Shown here: one piece after another, positions 35,978-45,008 of the stretch
Layout of the letters: each line of letters opens with the position of its first letter
How positions within the stretch are numbered: the first letter of the stretch is position 1
DNA from: Herbiconiux daphne
GTDB taxonomy: Bacteria; Actinomycetota; Actinomycetes; Actinomycetales; Microbacteriaceae
Direction of reading: 5' to 3'
NCBI RefSeq assembly: GCF_024979295.1
Contig: NZ_JANLCJ010000001.1
Coordinates: 124,001-188,000 of the forward strand
Length of the DNA: 64,000 bases
Notes under the pieces: model-generated
What the model was told of the DNA's origin: nothing
The model's input: only the letters and a program-made list of their open reading frames with translations
The model's database searches: none
Translations under genes and position numbers: made by a program

Positions 35978-37627
35978 TCAGGTGGTGCGGCGGCGCATCG
36001 GCTCCACCTCGGGGCGGGCTGAGGGCTGGGGGGACGTCGGGCGCCCGCCGCCGAGCGAGAGGGTGGCCGCGAACCCGACGGCCAGGAAGGCCGCGGCGGC
36101 GAAGGCCGAGTACTTCGTGCCGTCGGAGAAGGCGGCCTTGGCGTCGGTGACGACCCCGGCCATCGAGGCATCGTTCTCGAGACCGGCGATGGCCGCGCCC
36201 GAGCTGTCGACGATCTGCGACACGAGCTGATCGCGCTGGGCATCGGGCACGCCGCTGTCGGCGAGGGCCGCATCGAGCTGGGCCGACGCGGTGGTGAACA
36301 GCACGGTGCCGAGTATGGCGATGCCGAGCGCCGAGCCGATCTGCCGCGCCGTGCTCTGGGTGCCGGAGCCCTGCCCGCTCTGCTCGACCGGCACGTCTTT
36401 CAGCACCACGCCGGTCAGCTGGGCGGTGGCCAGGCCCACGCCGAAGCCGTAGACGAACAGCAACGGGATGAGCAGGCCCCAGGCGGTGTCGGGTGCGATC
36501 ACGAGGCCGAGGCCGGCGATGCCCACGATCTCGGCGCCGAGACCGACCCGCACGATGACCACGGGCGAGATGCGGTTGCCGAAGGCGCCGGCGAAGCCCG
36601 AGGCCACGAACGAGCCGATGGCGAGCGCCACGAGGATGAATCCGGTCTGCAGGGCGTCGAAGCCCAACACGTTCTGCAGCCACAGCGGCAGCGAGAGGAT
36701 GATGCCGAACTCGCCGAGCGACACGATCATCGCCGCGAGGTTGCCGTTGCGAAAGCTCGGGATGCGGAAGAGGTCGAATGCGAGCATGGTGCTGCGGCCG
36801 AGGCGCAGGCGGCGACGGCCCCAGAGCACGAACGCCGTGCCGGCGACGAGGGTGACGGCGAACGAGACGGGCACGGGCGAGAGGGCGAACGGCCAGGTGG
36901 CGCCGCCGACCGTCGGTGGCGTGTCGGTCAGCCACCAGCCGTAGGTGCGGCCCTCGATCAACCCGAACACGAGGGTGGCGCTCGTGATCACCGAGAGCAC
37001 GGCGCCGACGACGTCGACCCGCCGGCCGGGTAGCGGGCGGCCGGTGTCGTCGACGGCGGCGGGTTCGCGCGACTCCCGCACGAACAACAGAATGCCGATG
37101 ATGATGACGACACCGAGGGGGATGTTGATGCCGAAGGCCCAGCGCCACGAGAAGTAGGTCGTGAGCCAGCCGCCCAGCAGCGGGCCGACCGCGGTCATGC
37201 CGCCGATGGTCGAGCCCCACACGGCGAACGCGATCGCGCGCTCGCGGCCGCGGAACGTGGCGTTGATGATCGAGAGCGTGGTGGGCAGCACCATGGCGCC
37301 GCCGATGCCCTGGATGACCCGGGCGCCGATGAGCAGGTCGCCCGACTGGGCGAGTGCGGCGAACACGCTCGCGCCGGCGAACACGGCCACGCCGACGAGC
37401 AGGATGCGCCGGCGACCGTAGCGGTCGGCCAGCGTGCCGAACACGAGCAGCAGCGCGGCGAAGACGAGCGTGTACGACTCCTGCACCCACTGCACCTGGG
37501 TCGACGTGATGCCCAGGTCGTCGATGATCGACGGGATGGCGACGTTGACGATGGTGGAGTCGACGATGATGAGCGCGACGGCGATGCTGATGAACACCAG
37601 GCCCAGCCACCGGCGGCGAGCGGTCAT
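35978..37627 (-). CDS. DHA2-type MFS drug efflux transporter
   Basis: A 549-residue transporter with 14 predicted helices. It has VALIIVDSTIVNVAIPSIIDDL in helix 1 (the DHA2 D-x-T-I-V-N-V-A-L-P motif), TLADRYGRRRILLVG (motif A), RVIQGIGGAMVLPTTLSII, and a long extracytoplasmic loop (DAALADSGVPDAQRDQLVSQ) before the last helix, as in EmrB/QacA relatives. Its ATG overlaps the stop of the upstream TspO-like gene (ATGA, 37624-37627), so the two are cotranscribed. Likely proton-driven export of amphipathic compounds; substrate unknown. Confidence 0.9.
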   Translation of the reverse strand: MTARRRWLGLVFISIAVALIIVDSTIVNVAIPSIIDDLGITSTQVQWVQESYTLVFAALLLVFGTLADRYGRRRILLVGVAVFAGASVFAALAQSGDLLIGARVIQGIGGAMVLPTTLSIINATFRGRERAIAFAVWGSTIGGMTAVGPLLGGWLTTYFSWRWAFGINIPLGVVIIIGILLFVRESREPAAVDDTGRPLPGRRVDVVGAVLSVITSATLVFGLIEGRTYGWWLTDTPPTVGGATWPFALSPVPVSFAVTLVAGTAFVLWGRRRLRLGRSTMLAFDLFRIPSFRNGNLAAMIVSLGEFGIILSLPLWLQNVLGFDALQTGFILVALAIGSFVASGFAGAFGNRISPVVIVRVGLGAEIVGIAGLGLVIAPDTAWGLLIPLLFVYGFGVGLATAQLTGVVLKDVPVEQSGQGSGTQSTARQIGSALGIAILGTVLFTTASAQLDAALADSGVPDAQRDQLVSQIVDSSGAAIAGLENDASMAGVVTDAKAAFSDGTKYSAFAAAAFLAVGFAATLSLGGGRPTSPQPSARPEVEPMRRRTT

Positions 37628-38382
37628 GCGCGCGCCTTCCGGGCTGCGGCCACGGCGGCGATGCGGATGACGACGGTCGCCACGAGCACGGCGGCCGCGG
37701 TCGCGACGGCCGTCGACGCCACCGGGGCGGAGACGAGTTCTCCGGTGGTGCGCGAGACCGCGAGCCACGCGAGGCCCCAGGCCAACGAGAGCGCGGGAGC
37801 CAGCCGGCCCCGGCCGTAGGCGGCGAGGCCGATGCCGGCGAGGCCCGCCACGACGACGACGGCGATGCCCCAGCCGTCGGGCGGCCACGAGAAGCCGTCG
37901 AAGCCCGCCACCATCAGTCCGGCGGTGAGGTTGGCGGCGGTCGCCACGCAGACCCAGCCGAGGTAGAGACCGACGGTGCCGTCGAGCACGATCGATTGCA
38001 CACTGAGGATCCAGGCGGCGTTGAGCAGCAGGGTGACGGCCACGGGATAGCCGAGGGCGCGCTGCCGGGCGCGGGCGGTCTGCTTCGGCAGGAACTGCCA
38101 CACGGCGTAGGCGAGCAACCCGGCGTAGATGACGCTCCAGATCGAGAACGCCGGACCGGCGGGGGCGATCAGGGTGGAGTCGGCGCCGAGCGCGCCTCCC
38201 GCGGCATCCTGGATCGGCGTTCCGCCGGCGGCCCCGGAGCCGACGAACGCGCCGACGACGGCGATCACCGCGCTCGCGGCCACCACGACCTGGCGCACGC
38301 GGTCGCCCGGCCGCACCGGGCCGTTCGCCGCGGAGTGGGGGCCCTCGTCGGGCCTGGTGCTGACATCGGCTGGCTGGGGCAT
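37624..38382 (-). CDS. TspO/MBR-like multi-pass membrane protein
   Basis: A 252-residue membrane protein with about seven hydrophobic segments. AGPAFSIWSVIYAGLLAYAVWQFLP and TLLLNAAWILSVQSIVLDGTVGLYLGW resemble the W/Y-rich helices of TspO/MBR (tryptophan-rich sensory) proteins, which bind tetrapyrroles or act as small-molecule sensors. The match is by pattern, so the family call is moderate. The ATG at 38382 has GGAGGA 7 bases upstream. It overlaps the DHA2 gene by 4 bases. CTAA and TTAG flanking CCAGC at 38417-38429 could be part of an operator. Confidence 0.6.
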   Translation of the reverse strand: MPQPADVSTRPDEGPHSAANGPVRPGDRVRQVVVAASAVIAVVGAFVGSGAAGGTPIQDAAGGALGADSTLIAPAGPAFSIWSVIYAGLLAYAVWQFLPKQTARARQRALGYPVAVTLLLNAAWILSVQSIVLDGTVGLYLGWVCVATAANLTAGLMVAGFDGFSWPPDGWGIAVVVVAGLAGIGLAAYGRGRLAPALSLAWGLAWLAVSRTTGELVSAPVASTAVATAAAVLVATVVIRIAAVAAARKARA

Positions 38383-38492
38383 GGCGAGTCCTCCGGTTCG
38401 CGTCTCGGACAATTCGCTAACCAGCTTAGTTACTTCTTCACTGAACGGCATTGCCGCTGTCGAGCCGATCGCGCCGCGGGGTACCGTGGGGC

Positions 38493-39545
38493 ATGGTCGC
38501 TCCCTCGCCGTCGGCCCGCGGCTGGTCGTTCGCGCGGGGCCTCGTCTCGGGCCCCAACCGCCCCGCCTTCGTGGTGGCGCTGATCGTCGCGGTGTTCGCG
38601 GCGCTCTTCGTGGCGTCGTACAGCCTGGCGCTCGGCGATCCGCAGCCGCACGACGTGCCGATCGGAGAGGTGACGGGGCCGATGAGCGCCGATCAGCTCG
38701 AAGAGGCGCTCGAAGACGTCAGCGGCACCTCGTTCGACGTGTCGAGCTATCCGTCGCTCGACGCCGCGAAGGCCGCCGTGGAGCAGCAGCTCATCTACGC
38801 GGTGTTCGACAGCTCGGCCGGAGCGGCCGATGGCGCCCCGGCGGGCACCCCGTCGGCGGCCGACCTTTACGTCTCCAGCGCCTCGGGCGCGTCGGTGGCG
38901 CGGTTGATCGAAGACGACGCGACGAGCCTCGGCCAGAAGCTCGGCGTCACGATCACCGTCACCGACCTCAACCCGCTGAACCCCAACGACCCGAACGGCC
39001 TGGTGATGTTCTACGTGGCCCTCGGCTCGATCGTGCTCGGCTTCGTCGGGGCCGTGCAGACCCGGGTCAACGCGCCGCACCTGACCCTCGGCGGCGAGCT
39101 CGCCTGGGACGCCGTGCGGGCGGTGCTCGTCGGCGGCATCGTCGCCCTGACCATCGGACCGATCCTGCACTTCGACGATTTTCCGTTCGTGCCCGTCTGG
39201 GCCGTGCTCACCGCGACGGTCTTCGTGGCGGGAACGGTCTACAGCTTCTTCCGGGTGGCGATCGGCGGCCAGTGGGCGCTCCTGCCGACCTGGGTGCTGT
39301 TCGTGCTGATCAGCAATCCGTCGTCGGGCGGGGCGGTGGCCTCGCAGCTGCAGCCGCCGTTCTTCGAGTTCGTCGGGCGGTGGCTGCCGACCGGCGCGAC
39401 CGTGCGGGCGCTGCGCGACCTCACCTACTTTCCCGGCAGCCCGCATCCGGAGCCCTACCTCGTGCTCGGCGGATGGCTCGTCGCCTCGATCGTGGCGTTC
39501 GTCATGGTGCGGCGGCGCAAGTACGGTCTCGGGCGCATCCCCTGA
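38493..39545 (+). CDS. YhgE/ABC-2-like membrane protein
   Basis: A 350-residue protein. One N-terminal helix (RPAFVVALIVAVFAALFVASYSLAL) is followed by an extracytoplasmic domain of about 150 residues and a C-terminal cluster of five or six helices ending RRRKYGLGRIP. This is the topology of YhgE/DUF3533-type ABC-2 membrane proteins, which export or respond to unknown compounds and have no ATPase next to them here. TACCGT (38482-38487) lies 5 bases upstream of the ATG, so it is likely leaderless. It is divergent from the TspO-like/DHA2 operon. Confidence 0.65.
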   Translation: MVAPSPSARGWSFARGLVSGPNRPAFVVALIVAVFAALFVASYSLALGDPQPHDVPIGEVTGPMSADQLEEALEDVSGTSFDVSSYPSLDAAKAAVEQQLIYAVFDSSAGAADGAPAGTPSAADLYVSSASGASVARLIEDDATSLGQKLGVTITVTDLNPLNPNDPNGLVMFYVALGSIVLGFVGAVQTRVNAPHLTLGGELAWDAVRAVLVGGIVALTIGPILHFDDFPFVPVWAVLTATVFVAGTVYSFFRVAIGGQWALLPTWVLFVLISNPSSGGAVASQLQPPFFEFVGRWLPTGATVRALRDLTYFPGSPHPEPYLVLGGWLVASIVAFVMVRRRKYGLGRIP

Positions 39546-39560
39546 CGGGTGCTGACCGAC

Positions 39561-40778
39561 TCAGCCGCGGGCCGGCAGCTCGCCCTGCACCACGCGGCCG
39601 CGCGAGACGACGGCCACGATGTTCGCGGTGTCGAGCGCGTCGATCTGCTCCCACGGCCGGCCGCGCAGCACGATGAAGTCGGCGAGGTGCCCGGGCGTCA
39701 GACGGCCCACCCGCGTCTCGCGGCCGATGGCCCGAGCGGCCCGGGTCGTCGCGGCCTCGAGGGCGCGGCCGGGGGTCCAGCCGAAGATCGAGGCCATCAG
39801 CCGCACCTCGGCCATCTGGTCGCCGAAGCGCACGTGGTGACCGTTGGCGTCGGTGCCCAGCACGAAGTCGACGCCGGCGTCGGCGGCCGCGCGCATCAGG
39901 GCGTCGCGCTGCTCGACCAGCTCGGCCGCCTTGGCCGACTGCTCGGGCGAGACGCCGTTCTCGCCCCCCGCGATGCGGTCGTTGATCAAGAGGGTGGGCG
40001 CGACGGTGATTCCCGCATCGACGATGCGGCGGGCCTGCTCGTGAGAGAGGAGGGTGCCGTGCTCGATCGAGTCGACCCCGTGCTCGAGCGCGGCATCGAT
40101 GCCGGCGGCGGTGTGCGCATGAGCGGCCACCCGCAGGCCGAGCGCGTGCGCCTCGTCGACGATCGCGTCGATCTCGGCGCTCGTGTAGTTGCGCCAGGCG
40201 CTCTTGTCGCCCACCGACAGCACGCCGCCGCTGGTGGCGATCTTCACGCCGTCGGCCCCCGCTCTGGCCCAGTGCCGCACGAGCTTGCGACACTCGTCGG
40301 GCCCGTCGGCGAGCGGTTTGCGCAGCGGGAAGGCCGGAGGGATGAACAGGTCGCCGTGCCCGGCGGTCATGCTCACCATGCCGTGCGCGAGCACCCGCGG
40401 CCCCGCCACGACGGCGTCGTCGATCGCCCGCCGCATCGAGAACTGGATGTCGTCGGCCGAGAGGTCGCGCACCGTGGTGACGCCGGCGCGCAACGCCGTC
40501 ATCGCGTTGGCGAGGCCGTGCAGCGTCTGCTCCTCGGGCCGGGTCACGAGCGGCCAGGTGAGGAAGTCGGCGGGCCGCGAACCCGCGTTGCCCACGAGGT
40601 GCACGTGCGTGTCGATGAGGCCCGGGATGACGCTGAACTCGCCGGATGCCTCGGTCGCGGCATCCGCGGGCCGCACGTCGGTGATGACGCCGTCGGTGCC
40701 GTCGAGGGCCCACTCCAGGGTGCTCGTGCCGCGCGGGGCCTCGCCGTCCCAGAGGGCGATGTCGGTGATGCGGTTCAT
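39561..40778 (-). CDS. Amidohydrolase (imidazolonepropionase/prolidase-like)
   Basis: A 405-residue metal-dependent amidohydrolase. It has VIPGLIDTHVHLVGNAG (HxH), GVKIATSGGVL (bridging Lys), RVAAHAHTAAGI, SIEHGTLLSHEQARRI, and VLGTDANGHH (catalytic Asp). The order matches the imidazolonepropionase-like and Xaa-Pro dipeptidase-like branch that hydrolyses cyclic imides, N-acyl amino acids or prolyl dipeptides. The ATG at 40778 is set by TACCCT (40785-40790) 6 bases upstream, leaderless. It is divergent from the LacI-type gene, and the palindrome at 40811-40822 sits between both -10 elements. Confidence 0.85.
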   Translation of the reverse strand: MNRITDIALWDGEAPRGTSTLEWALDGTDGVITDVRPADAATEASGEFSVIPGLIDTHVHLVGNAGSRPADFLTWPLVTRPEEQTLHGLANAMTALRAGVTTVRDLSADDIQFSMRRAIDDAVVAGPRVLAHGMVSMTAGHGDLFIPPAFPLRKPLADGPDECRKLVRHWARAGADGVKIATSGGVLSVGDKSAWRNYTSAEIDAIVDEAHALGLRVAAHAHTAAGIDAALEHGVDSIEHGTLLSHEQARRIVDAGITVAPTLLINDRIAGGENGVSPEQSAKAAELVEQRDALMRAAADAGVDFVLGTDANGHHVRFGDQMAEVRLMASIFGWTPGRALEAATTRAARAIGRETRVGRLTPGHLADFIVLRGRPWEQIDALDTANIVAVVSRGRVVQGELPARG

Positions 40779-40810
40779 TCCAGCAGGGTATCGCGGCGGA
40801 ATCGTGCGTG

Positions 40811-40822
40811 CAAAACGTTTTG
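40811..40822. promoter_or_regulatory. LacI-family operator
   Basis: CAAAACGTTTTG is a perfect 12-bp palindrome with the central CG typical of LacI/GalR operators. It lies between the -10 of the amidohydrolase (40785-40790, reverse) and that of the LacI gene (40831-40836), so a bound repressor would cover both -35 regions. Confidence 0.75.
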
Positions 40823-40842
40823 TGGATGGGTAGAGTTCTGCC

Positions 40843-41886
40843 ATGACCTCGGAACGCCCGCGCTCGGCGACGATCAAAGACGTCGCCCGGGTGGCACAGG
40901 TGAGCATGACCACCGTGTCGCACGCTCTCTCGGCGAAGCGGCCGGTGAACGCCGAGACCGCCGAGCGCATCCAGGCCGCCATCGACGCCCTCGGCTACGT
41001 GCCGCATTCGGCCGCCCGCACGTTGCAGGCCGGCAAGACGTTCATGCTCGGGCTGGTGGTGCCCGACGTGTCCGACCCGTTCTTCGGCCGGCTCGCGGTG
41101 GCGGTGGAGCGCGCCGCCGACGAGAACGACTACGGCGTGGTGCTCAGCAGTTCGAACGGCGCGCCGGCCCGCGATGCGCGCTACTTCAACCTGCTGCGCT
41201 CGCGGTCGATCGACGGGCTCATCTATGTGGCCGGGTCGCTGCGGCGCGACAACCAGCTGGCCGAGCTGGCGCGGTCGTTCCCGATCGTGCTGGCCGACGA
41301 GTGGGTCGAAGGGCTCGACGGCATCCCGCTGATCGCCTCCGACAACCGCGAGGGCGGGCGGCTCGTCGGCGCACACCTGCGCGACCTCGGGCACACCTCG
41401 GCGGCCGTGCTCGCGGGGCCGAGCGGGCTGCGGTCGGCCGAGGAGCGGGTGGCGGGGTTCCGCGAGGTCTTCCCCGACGCCGAGGTGCTCGCGGGCGACT
41501 TCAGCGAGGCCACCGCGTTCGCCCGCACGGCCGAGCTGGTGGCCAGGCGGCATCCGTCGCCCACCGCGATCTTCGCCTCGAACGACCTCGCGGCCTTCGG
41601 GGTGCTCGATGCGCTCGCGGCCGCCGGTCTGGCGGTGCCGACGGATGTCTCGGTGGTCGGTTTCGACGACGTGGCACTCGCCCGCCGCATCGCCCCCGCC
41701 CTCACCACCGTGCGCCAGGCCGTCGACGAGATCGGGCGGCAGGCCACCCAGACCCTGCTCGAATTGGTGGCTGGCGACGCGCCCTCGGCGGTGCCGCCGT
41801 GCCCCGTCGAGCTCGTCGTGCGCGCGAGCACGGCTCCGCCCCCCTCCCCGTCCTCCCCGTCCCCTTCCGGAAAGGCCCGCCTGTGA
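40843..41886 (+). CDS. LacI/GalR family transcriptional regulator
   Basis: A 347-residue repressor. The N-terminal HTH is ATIKDVARVAQVSMTTVSHALSAKRPVN, followed by the hinge IDALGYVPHSAARTLQAGKT. The periplasmic-binding-like effector domain begins FMLGLVVPDVSDPFFGRLAVAVE, and VVGFDDVALARRIAPALTTV is near the C-terminus. The message is leaderless, with TAGAGT at 40831-40836 six bases upstream. It heads an operon with a GATase1-like protein, an amidohydrolase and a creatininase homologue, and faces a second amidohydrolase, so these hydrolases are its probable regulon. Confidence 0.92.
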   Translation: MTSERPRSATIKDVARVAQVSMTTVSHALSAKRPVNAETAERIQAAIDALGYVPHSAARTLQAGKTFMLGLVVPDVSDPFFGRLAVAVERAADENDYGVVLSSSNGAPARDARYFNLLRSRSIDGLIYVAGSLRRDNQLAELARSFPIVLADEWVEGLDGIPLIASDNREGGRLVGAHLRDLGHTSAAVLAGPSGLRSAEERVAGFREVFPDAEVLAGDFSEATAFARTAELVARRHPSPTAIFASNDLAAFGVLDALAAAGLAVPTDVSVVGFDDVALARRIAPALTTVRQAVDEIGRQATQTLLELVAGDAPSAVPPCPVELVVRASTAPPPSPSSPSPSGKARL

Positions 41887-42638
41887 CCCGTGTGCTCCTC
41901 GTCGGCGAATCGTGGTTCGTCCACTCCATCCACCAGAAGGGGTTCGATTCGTTCACGACCTCCGAGTTCACCCTCGGAGGCGTCGAGTTCGTCGCCGCCC
42001 TGCGCGCCGCCGGCCACGAGGTCACCCACGTTCCGTGCCACGAGATCACCACCCGGGTGCCGGGCACGGCTGCAGAGCTCGGGGCGATCGCCGACGTGAT
42101 CGTGGTGTCGGATGTCGGGGCGAACACGTTCCAGCTGCCGCCGGCCACGTTCACCCGCTCCGAGCAGCAGCCCGACCGCACCGAGGCCCTGCGCGGTTTC
42201 GTGGAGCAGGGCGGAGGACTGCTCATGGTGGGCGGCTACATGACGTTCTCGGGGGTCGACGCGAAGGCGCGGTGGGGGCGCACCCCGCTGGCGGCGGCGC
42301 TGCCGGTCACGGTGCTCGACCGCGACGACCGGGTCGAGCTGCCGGCCGGGGCGGCCGCCGAGACCCGGGCCCCGCACCCGATCACCGCCGGGCTGCCGAC
42401 CGTGTGGCCGAACCTGCTCGGCCTCAACGAGGTGACGGTGCGCGAGACGGCCACCGAGCTCGCGACCTGCGCGGGGCATCCGCTGCTCGTGGTGGGCGAC
42501 TACGGCCGGGGCCGCTCGGGCGCGTTCACCTCCGACATCGCGCCGCACTGGGCGCCGGCCGGGTTCGTGGAGTGGGATGGTTACGGGCCGCTGTTCGACC
42601 GAACGGTGCGCTGGCTGGCAGGAGAGGAACTCGCATGA
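41883..42638 (+). CDS. GATase1-like (DUF1355-type) protein
   Basis: A 251-residue cytoplasmic protein of the glutamine-amidotransferase-like fold. It has TRVLLVGESWFVHSIHQKGFDSFTTSEF at the N-terminus and DVIVVSDVGANTF, GGGLLMVGGYMTFSG and a C-terminal HWAPAGFVEWDGYGPLF, the sequence pattern of the PF07090-type family. No classical nucleophile Cys elbow is visible, so amidotransferase activity is doubtful. The start is GTG, overlapping the LacI stop (GTGA, 41883-41886). It is translationally coupled upstream and downstream, indicating a shared pathway with the hydrolases. Confidence 0.75.
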   Translation: MTRVLLVGESWFVHSIHQKGFDSFTTSEFTLGGVEFVAALRAAGHEVTHVPCHEITTRVPGTAAELGAIADVIVVSDVGANTFQLPPATFTRSEQQPDRTEALRGFVEQGGGLLMVGGYMTFSGVDAKARWGRTPLAAALPVTVLDRDDRVELPAGAAAETRAPHPITAGLPTVWPNLLGLNEVTVRETATELATCAGHPLLVVGDYGRGRSGAFTSDIAPHWAPAGFVEWDGYGPLFDRTVRWLAGEELA

Positions 42639-44197
42639 CCGGCACCGCCCGAACCAGCACCGACCGAACCGGCACCGACCGAACCGGCACCGACCGAACC
42701 GGCTCCGCCCGAACCGGCACCGACCGAACCGGCTCCGCCCGAACCGGCACCGCCCGGATCGACGACGGCGCGCACGCCGACTCGGTCACCATCGCGAGCG
42801 GCTCCGACACCGTCGACACCGTCATCACGCACGCGACCGTGCTCGCCCGCACCACCCGCCCGGCACCCGGCTACCCCGACCTGCCCCGTGACGACACCGC
42901 GGCGCGGGGAACGGCGACCTTTCTCGCCGACCACGCCATCGGCATCCGCGACGGGGGCATCGTGTGGGTCGTGCCCACCCACGAGGTGGAGGTCGCGGTG
43001 CTCGCCCAGGCCGCCGTCATCGACGCCCACGGCCAGGTCGCCATTCCGGGGCTGATGAATTCGCACACCCACTCGCCGATGACGATGTTCCGCGGGTCGG
43101 CCGAAGACGTGCCGACCAACGAGTGGTTCAACAAGCACATCTGGCCGATGGAGGTGAACCTCACCGAGCGCGACGTGATGCTCGGCGCGCAGCTCGCGGT
43201 CGGCGAGATGCTGCTCGCGGGGGTCACGAACTTCGCCGATCACTACTTCTCGACCGACGCGATCGCCGAGGTCGTGGCCGCGAGCGGCGCCAGGGGCCTG
43301 CTCGCCTCGACCTTCTTCTCGTCGGAAGGGCCGGCCGGCGTCGAGCGCTCGGCCGCCTTCGCCGAGCGCTGGAACGGAGCCGCGGGCGGCCGCATCACCA
43401 CCGCCATGGGGCCGCACGCCACCTACACCGTCGACGACGCCGATCTCGTGACCACCGCCGAGCACGCCCGCCGGCTCGGCGTGCGCACCCACATCCACGC
43501 GGCCGAAAGCCTGGGCCAGACCGAGTCGAGCCTGGCGAAGCGGGGCGTGACACCGGTGCAGGTGCTGCACGACACCGGCATCCTCGAGACCGGGGCGATC
43601 ATCGCCCACGGTGCCGGCATCGTCGAGAGCGACCTCGAGTGGCTGGTGCCCTACGCCGACCGCGTCGCCGTGGCGTCGTGCCCCAAGGTCTACATGAAGC
43701 ACGCGCACACCACCACCCCGGTGCGGATGCTGCACGACGCGGGCATCACCGTGGGCCTCGGCACCGACGGGCCGGCGTCGCACAACACCCTCGACGTCCT
43801 CGAGAGCATGCGCATGCTCTCGCTCAAGCAGAAGGACGCCCTGCTCGACGCCACCTGGCTCACCTCGGCGCACGCCCTCGACATCGCCACCCGGCAGAGC
43901 GCCGCGACCTTCGGGCTGCAGGATTCGCTCGGCTCGCTGCTGCCCGGCTACCGTGCCGACATCGTGCTGATCGACGTGCGCAAACCGCACCTGCAGCCGA
44001 TGCACGACCTGGCCGCGGCCCTCGTGCTGAGCGTCAAGTCGAGCGACGTGACGACGGTGCTGGTCGACGGGCGGGTCGTGGTCGAGAACGGCCGTCTGAC
44101 CACGATCGACACGGATGCCGCGGCCGAGGAACTCACACGGCGCATCCCCGAGCTGACCGATCGTTCGCGCGGGTCGATCCAGGAGTACGCACCGTGA
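42635..44197 (+). CDS. ATZ/TRZ-type amidohydrolase (deaminase)
   Basis: A 520-residue enzyme of the triazine hydrolase / S-adenosylhomocysteine deaminase branch. It has IPGLMNSHTHSPMTMFRGSA (HxH), RTHIHAAESLGQTESSL, IIAHGAGI, and VGLGTDGPASHNTLD (metal Asp), with the W-P-M-E segment after the first metal site typical of MtaD-like deaminases. The first 45 residues are an R-T-G-T/S-D/A repeat encoded by a 15-base tandem repeat and have no family counterpart. The start overlaps the previous stop (ATGA, 42635-42638). Likely deaminates an aminated heterocycle. Confidence 0.85.
   Translation: MTGTARTSTDRTGTDRTGTDRTGSARTGTDRTGSARTGTARIDDGAHADSVTIASGSDTVDTVITHATVLARTTRPAPGYPDLPRDDTAARGTATFLADHAIGIRDGGIVWVVPTHEVEVAVLAQAAVIDAHGQVAIPGLMNSHTHSPMTMFRGSAEDVPTNEWFNKHIWPMEVNLTERDVMLGAQLAVGEMLLAGVTNFADHYFSTDAIAEVVAASGARGLLASTFFSSEGPAGVERSAAFAERWNGAAGGRITTAMGPHATYTVDDADLVTTAEHARRLGVRTHIHAAESLGQTESSLAKRGVTPVQVLHDTGILETGAIIAHGAGIVESDLEWLVPYADRVAVASCPKVYMKHAHTTTPVRMLHDAGITVGLGTDGPASHNTLDVLESMRMLSLKQKDALLDATWLTSAHALDIATRQSAATFGLQDSLGSLLPGYRADIVLIDVRKPHLQPMHDLAAALVLSVKSSDVTTVLVDGRVVVENGRLTTIDTDAAAEELTRRIPELTDRSRGSIQEYAP
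42650..42754 (+). repeat. Seven in-frame 15-bp tandem repeats
   Basis: Units of the form CGAACCGGCACCGAC, alternating with CGAACCGGCTCCGCC, repeat seven times without interruption. They encode RTGTD and RTGSA at the N-terminus of the amidohydrolase. The near-identity of units implies recent slippage expansion, and unit number could vary between strains without a frameshift. Confidence 0.9.
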
Positions 44198-44228
44198 GCG
44201 CCGTCGCGCGGGCGGGGGGGGCGGGCTC

Positions 44229-45008
44229 GTGATCGAGGCCTACTCGACGCCCTGGGTCGACGTGGCGGCCCACTTCGAGCGGGCCGGCAGGGCCGCGCCC
44301 GGCGACACCGCCGCGGCGGCATCCGGCTTGGCCCTGCTGCCGTTCGGGGCCCTCGAGCAGCACGGCCCCCAGCTGCCGTTGGGCACCGACACCGCGACGG
44401 CCGTGGAGGTGGCCCGGCGGCTCGCGGAGCGGCTCGACGCCGTGCTGCTGCCGCCCGTGCACTACGGCGACACCTGGAACAACGCCGGCTACCCGGGCAC
44501 GGTGTCGCTCTCGCCCGAGACCGTGACCGCCATCGCGGTCGACATCGGTCGGTCTCTCGTGGGGTCGGGCGCCCGCGGGCTCGTGATCGTGAACGGCGAC
44601 TGGGGCAACCGGCAGCCGCTCTATTCCGCCGTGCGCCGGCTGAACGCCGAGGGCGTGCTTGCTACCATCGCCCTCGACTACCCGGGCATGGACTCGGCGA
44701 TCGAGCGCGTGCGCGAGAGCGCCGGGGCGGCTCCGGGTCTCAATCACGCCGAGGAGGTCGAGACGTCGATCATGCTCGCCGTCGCGCCCCAGACCGTGCG
44801 GGTCGACCGCTACGTGTCGTCGTATCCGGTGTTCCCGAGCGATTTCGGCACCCGCCCGATGCAGCTGCATCCGTTCTCGGAGTCGGGGGTGTTCGGCGAC
44901 CCGTCATCGGCCACCGCCGCCAAGGGCGAGGCGATTCTCGCCGCCACGGTCGAGGGGTCGCTCGCGGTGCTCGCCGACTTCGTGGAGGGGCTGCCCGGGC
45001 GGAGCTGA
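44229..45008 (+). CDS. Creatininase-family amidohydrolase with altered metal site
   Basis: A 259-residue member of the creatininase family (cyclic amide or formamide hydrolases). First metal-binding segment: LEQHGPQLPLGTD with Glu43, His45 and Asp54 present. Second segment: family NGHxxN is here VNGDWGN, Asp124 replacing the ligand His and Gly126 at the Glu position of creatininase itself. The catalytic Glu region LNHAEEVETS (Glu178) is kept. The enzyme may bind one metal differently or be specialised. GTG start. It is the last gene of the LacI-led operon, so its substrate is probably linked to the two amidohydrolases. Confidence 0.82.
   Translation: MIEAYSTPWVDVAAHFERAGRAAPGDTAAAASGLALLPFGALEQHGPQLPLGTDTATAVEVARRLAERLDAVLLPPVHYGDTWNNAGYPGTVSLSPETVTAIAVDIGRSLVGSGARGLVIVNGDWGNRQPLYSAVRRLNAEGVLATIALDYPGMDSAIERVRESAGAAPGLNHAEEVETSIMLAVAPQTVRVDRYVSSYPVFPSDFGTRPMQLHPFSESGVFGDPSSATAAKGEAILAATVEGSLAVLADFVEGLPGRS

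Noticed and set aside
42650..42754. CRISPR-like array suggested by regular repeats
   Set aside because: The units are contiguous 15-mers without spacers, lie in frame within a gene and encode an amino-acid repeat.
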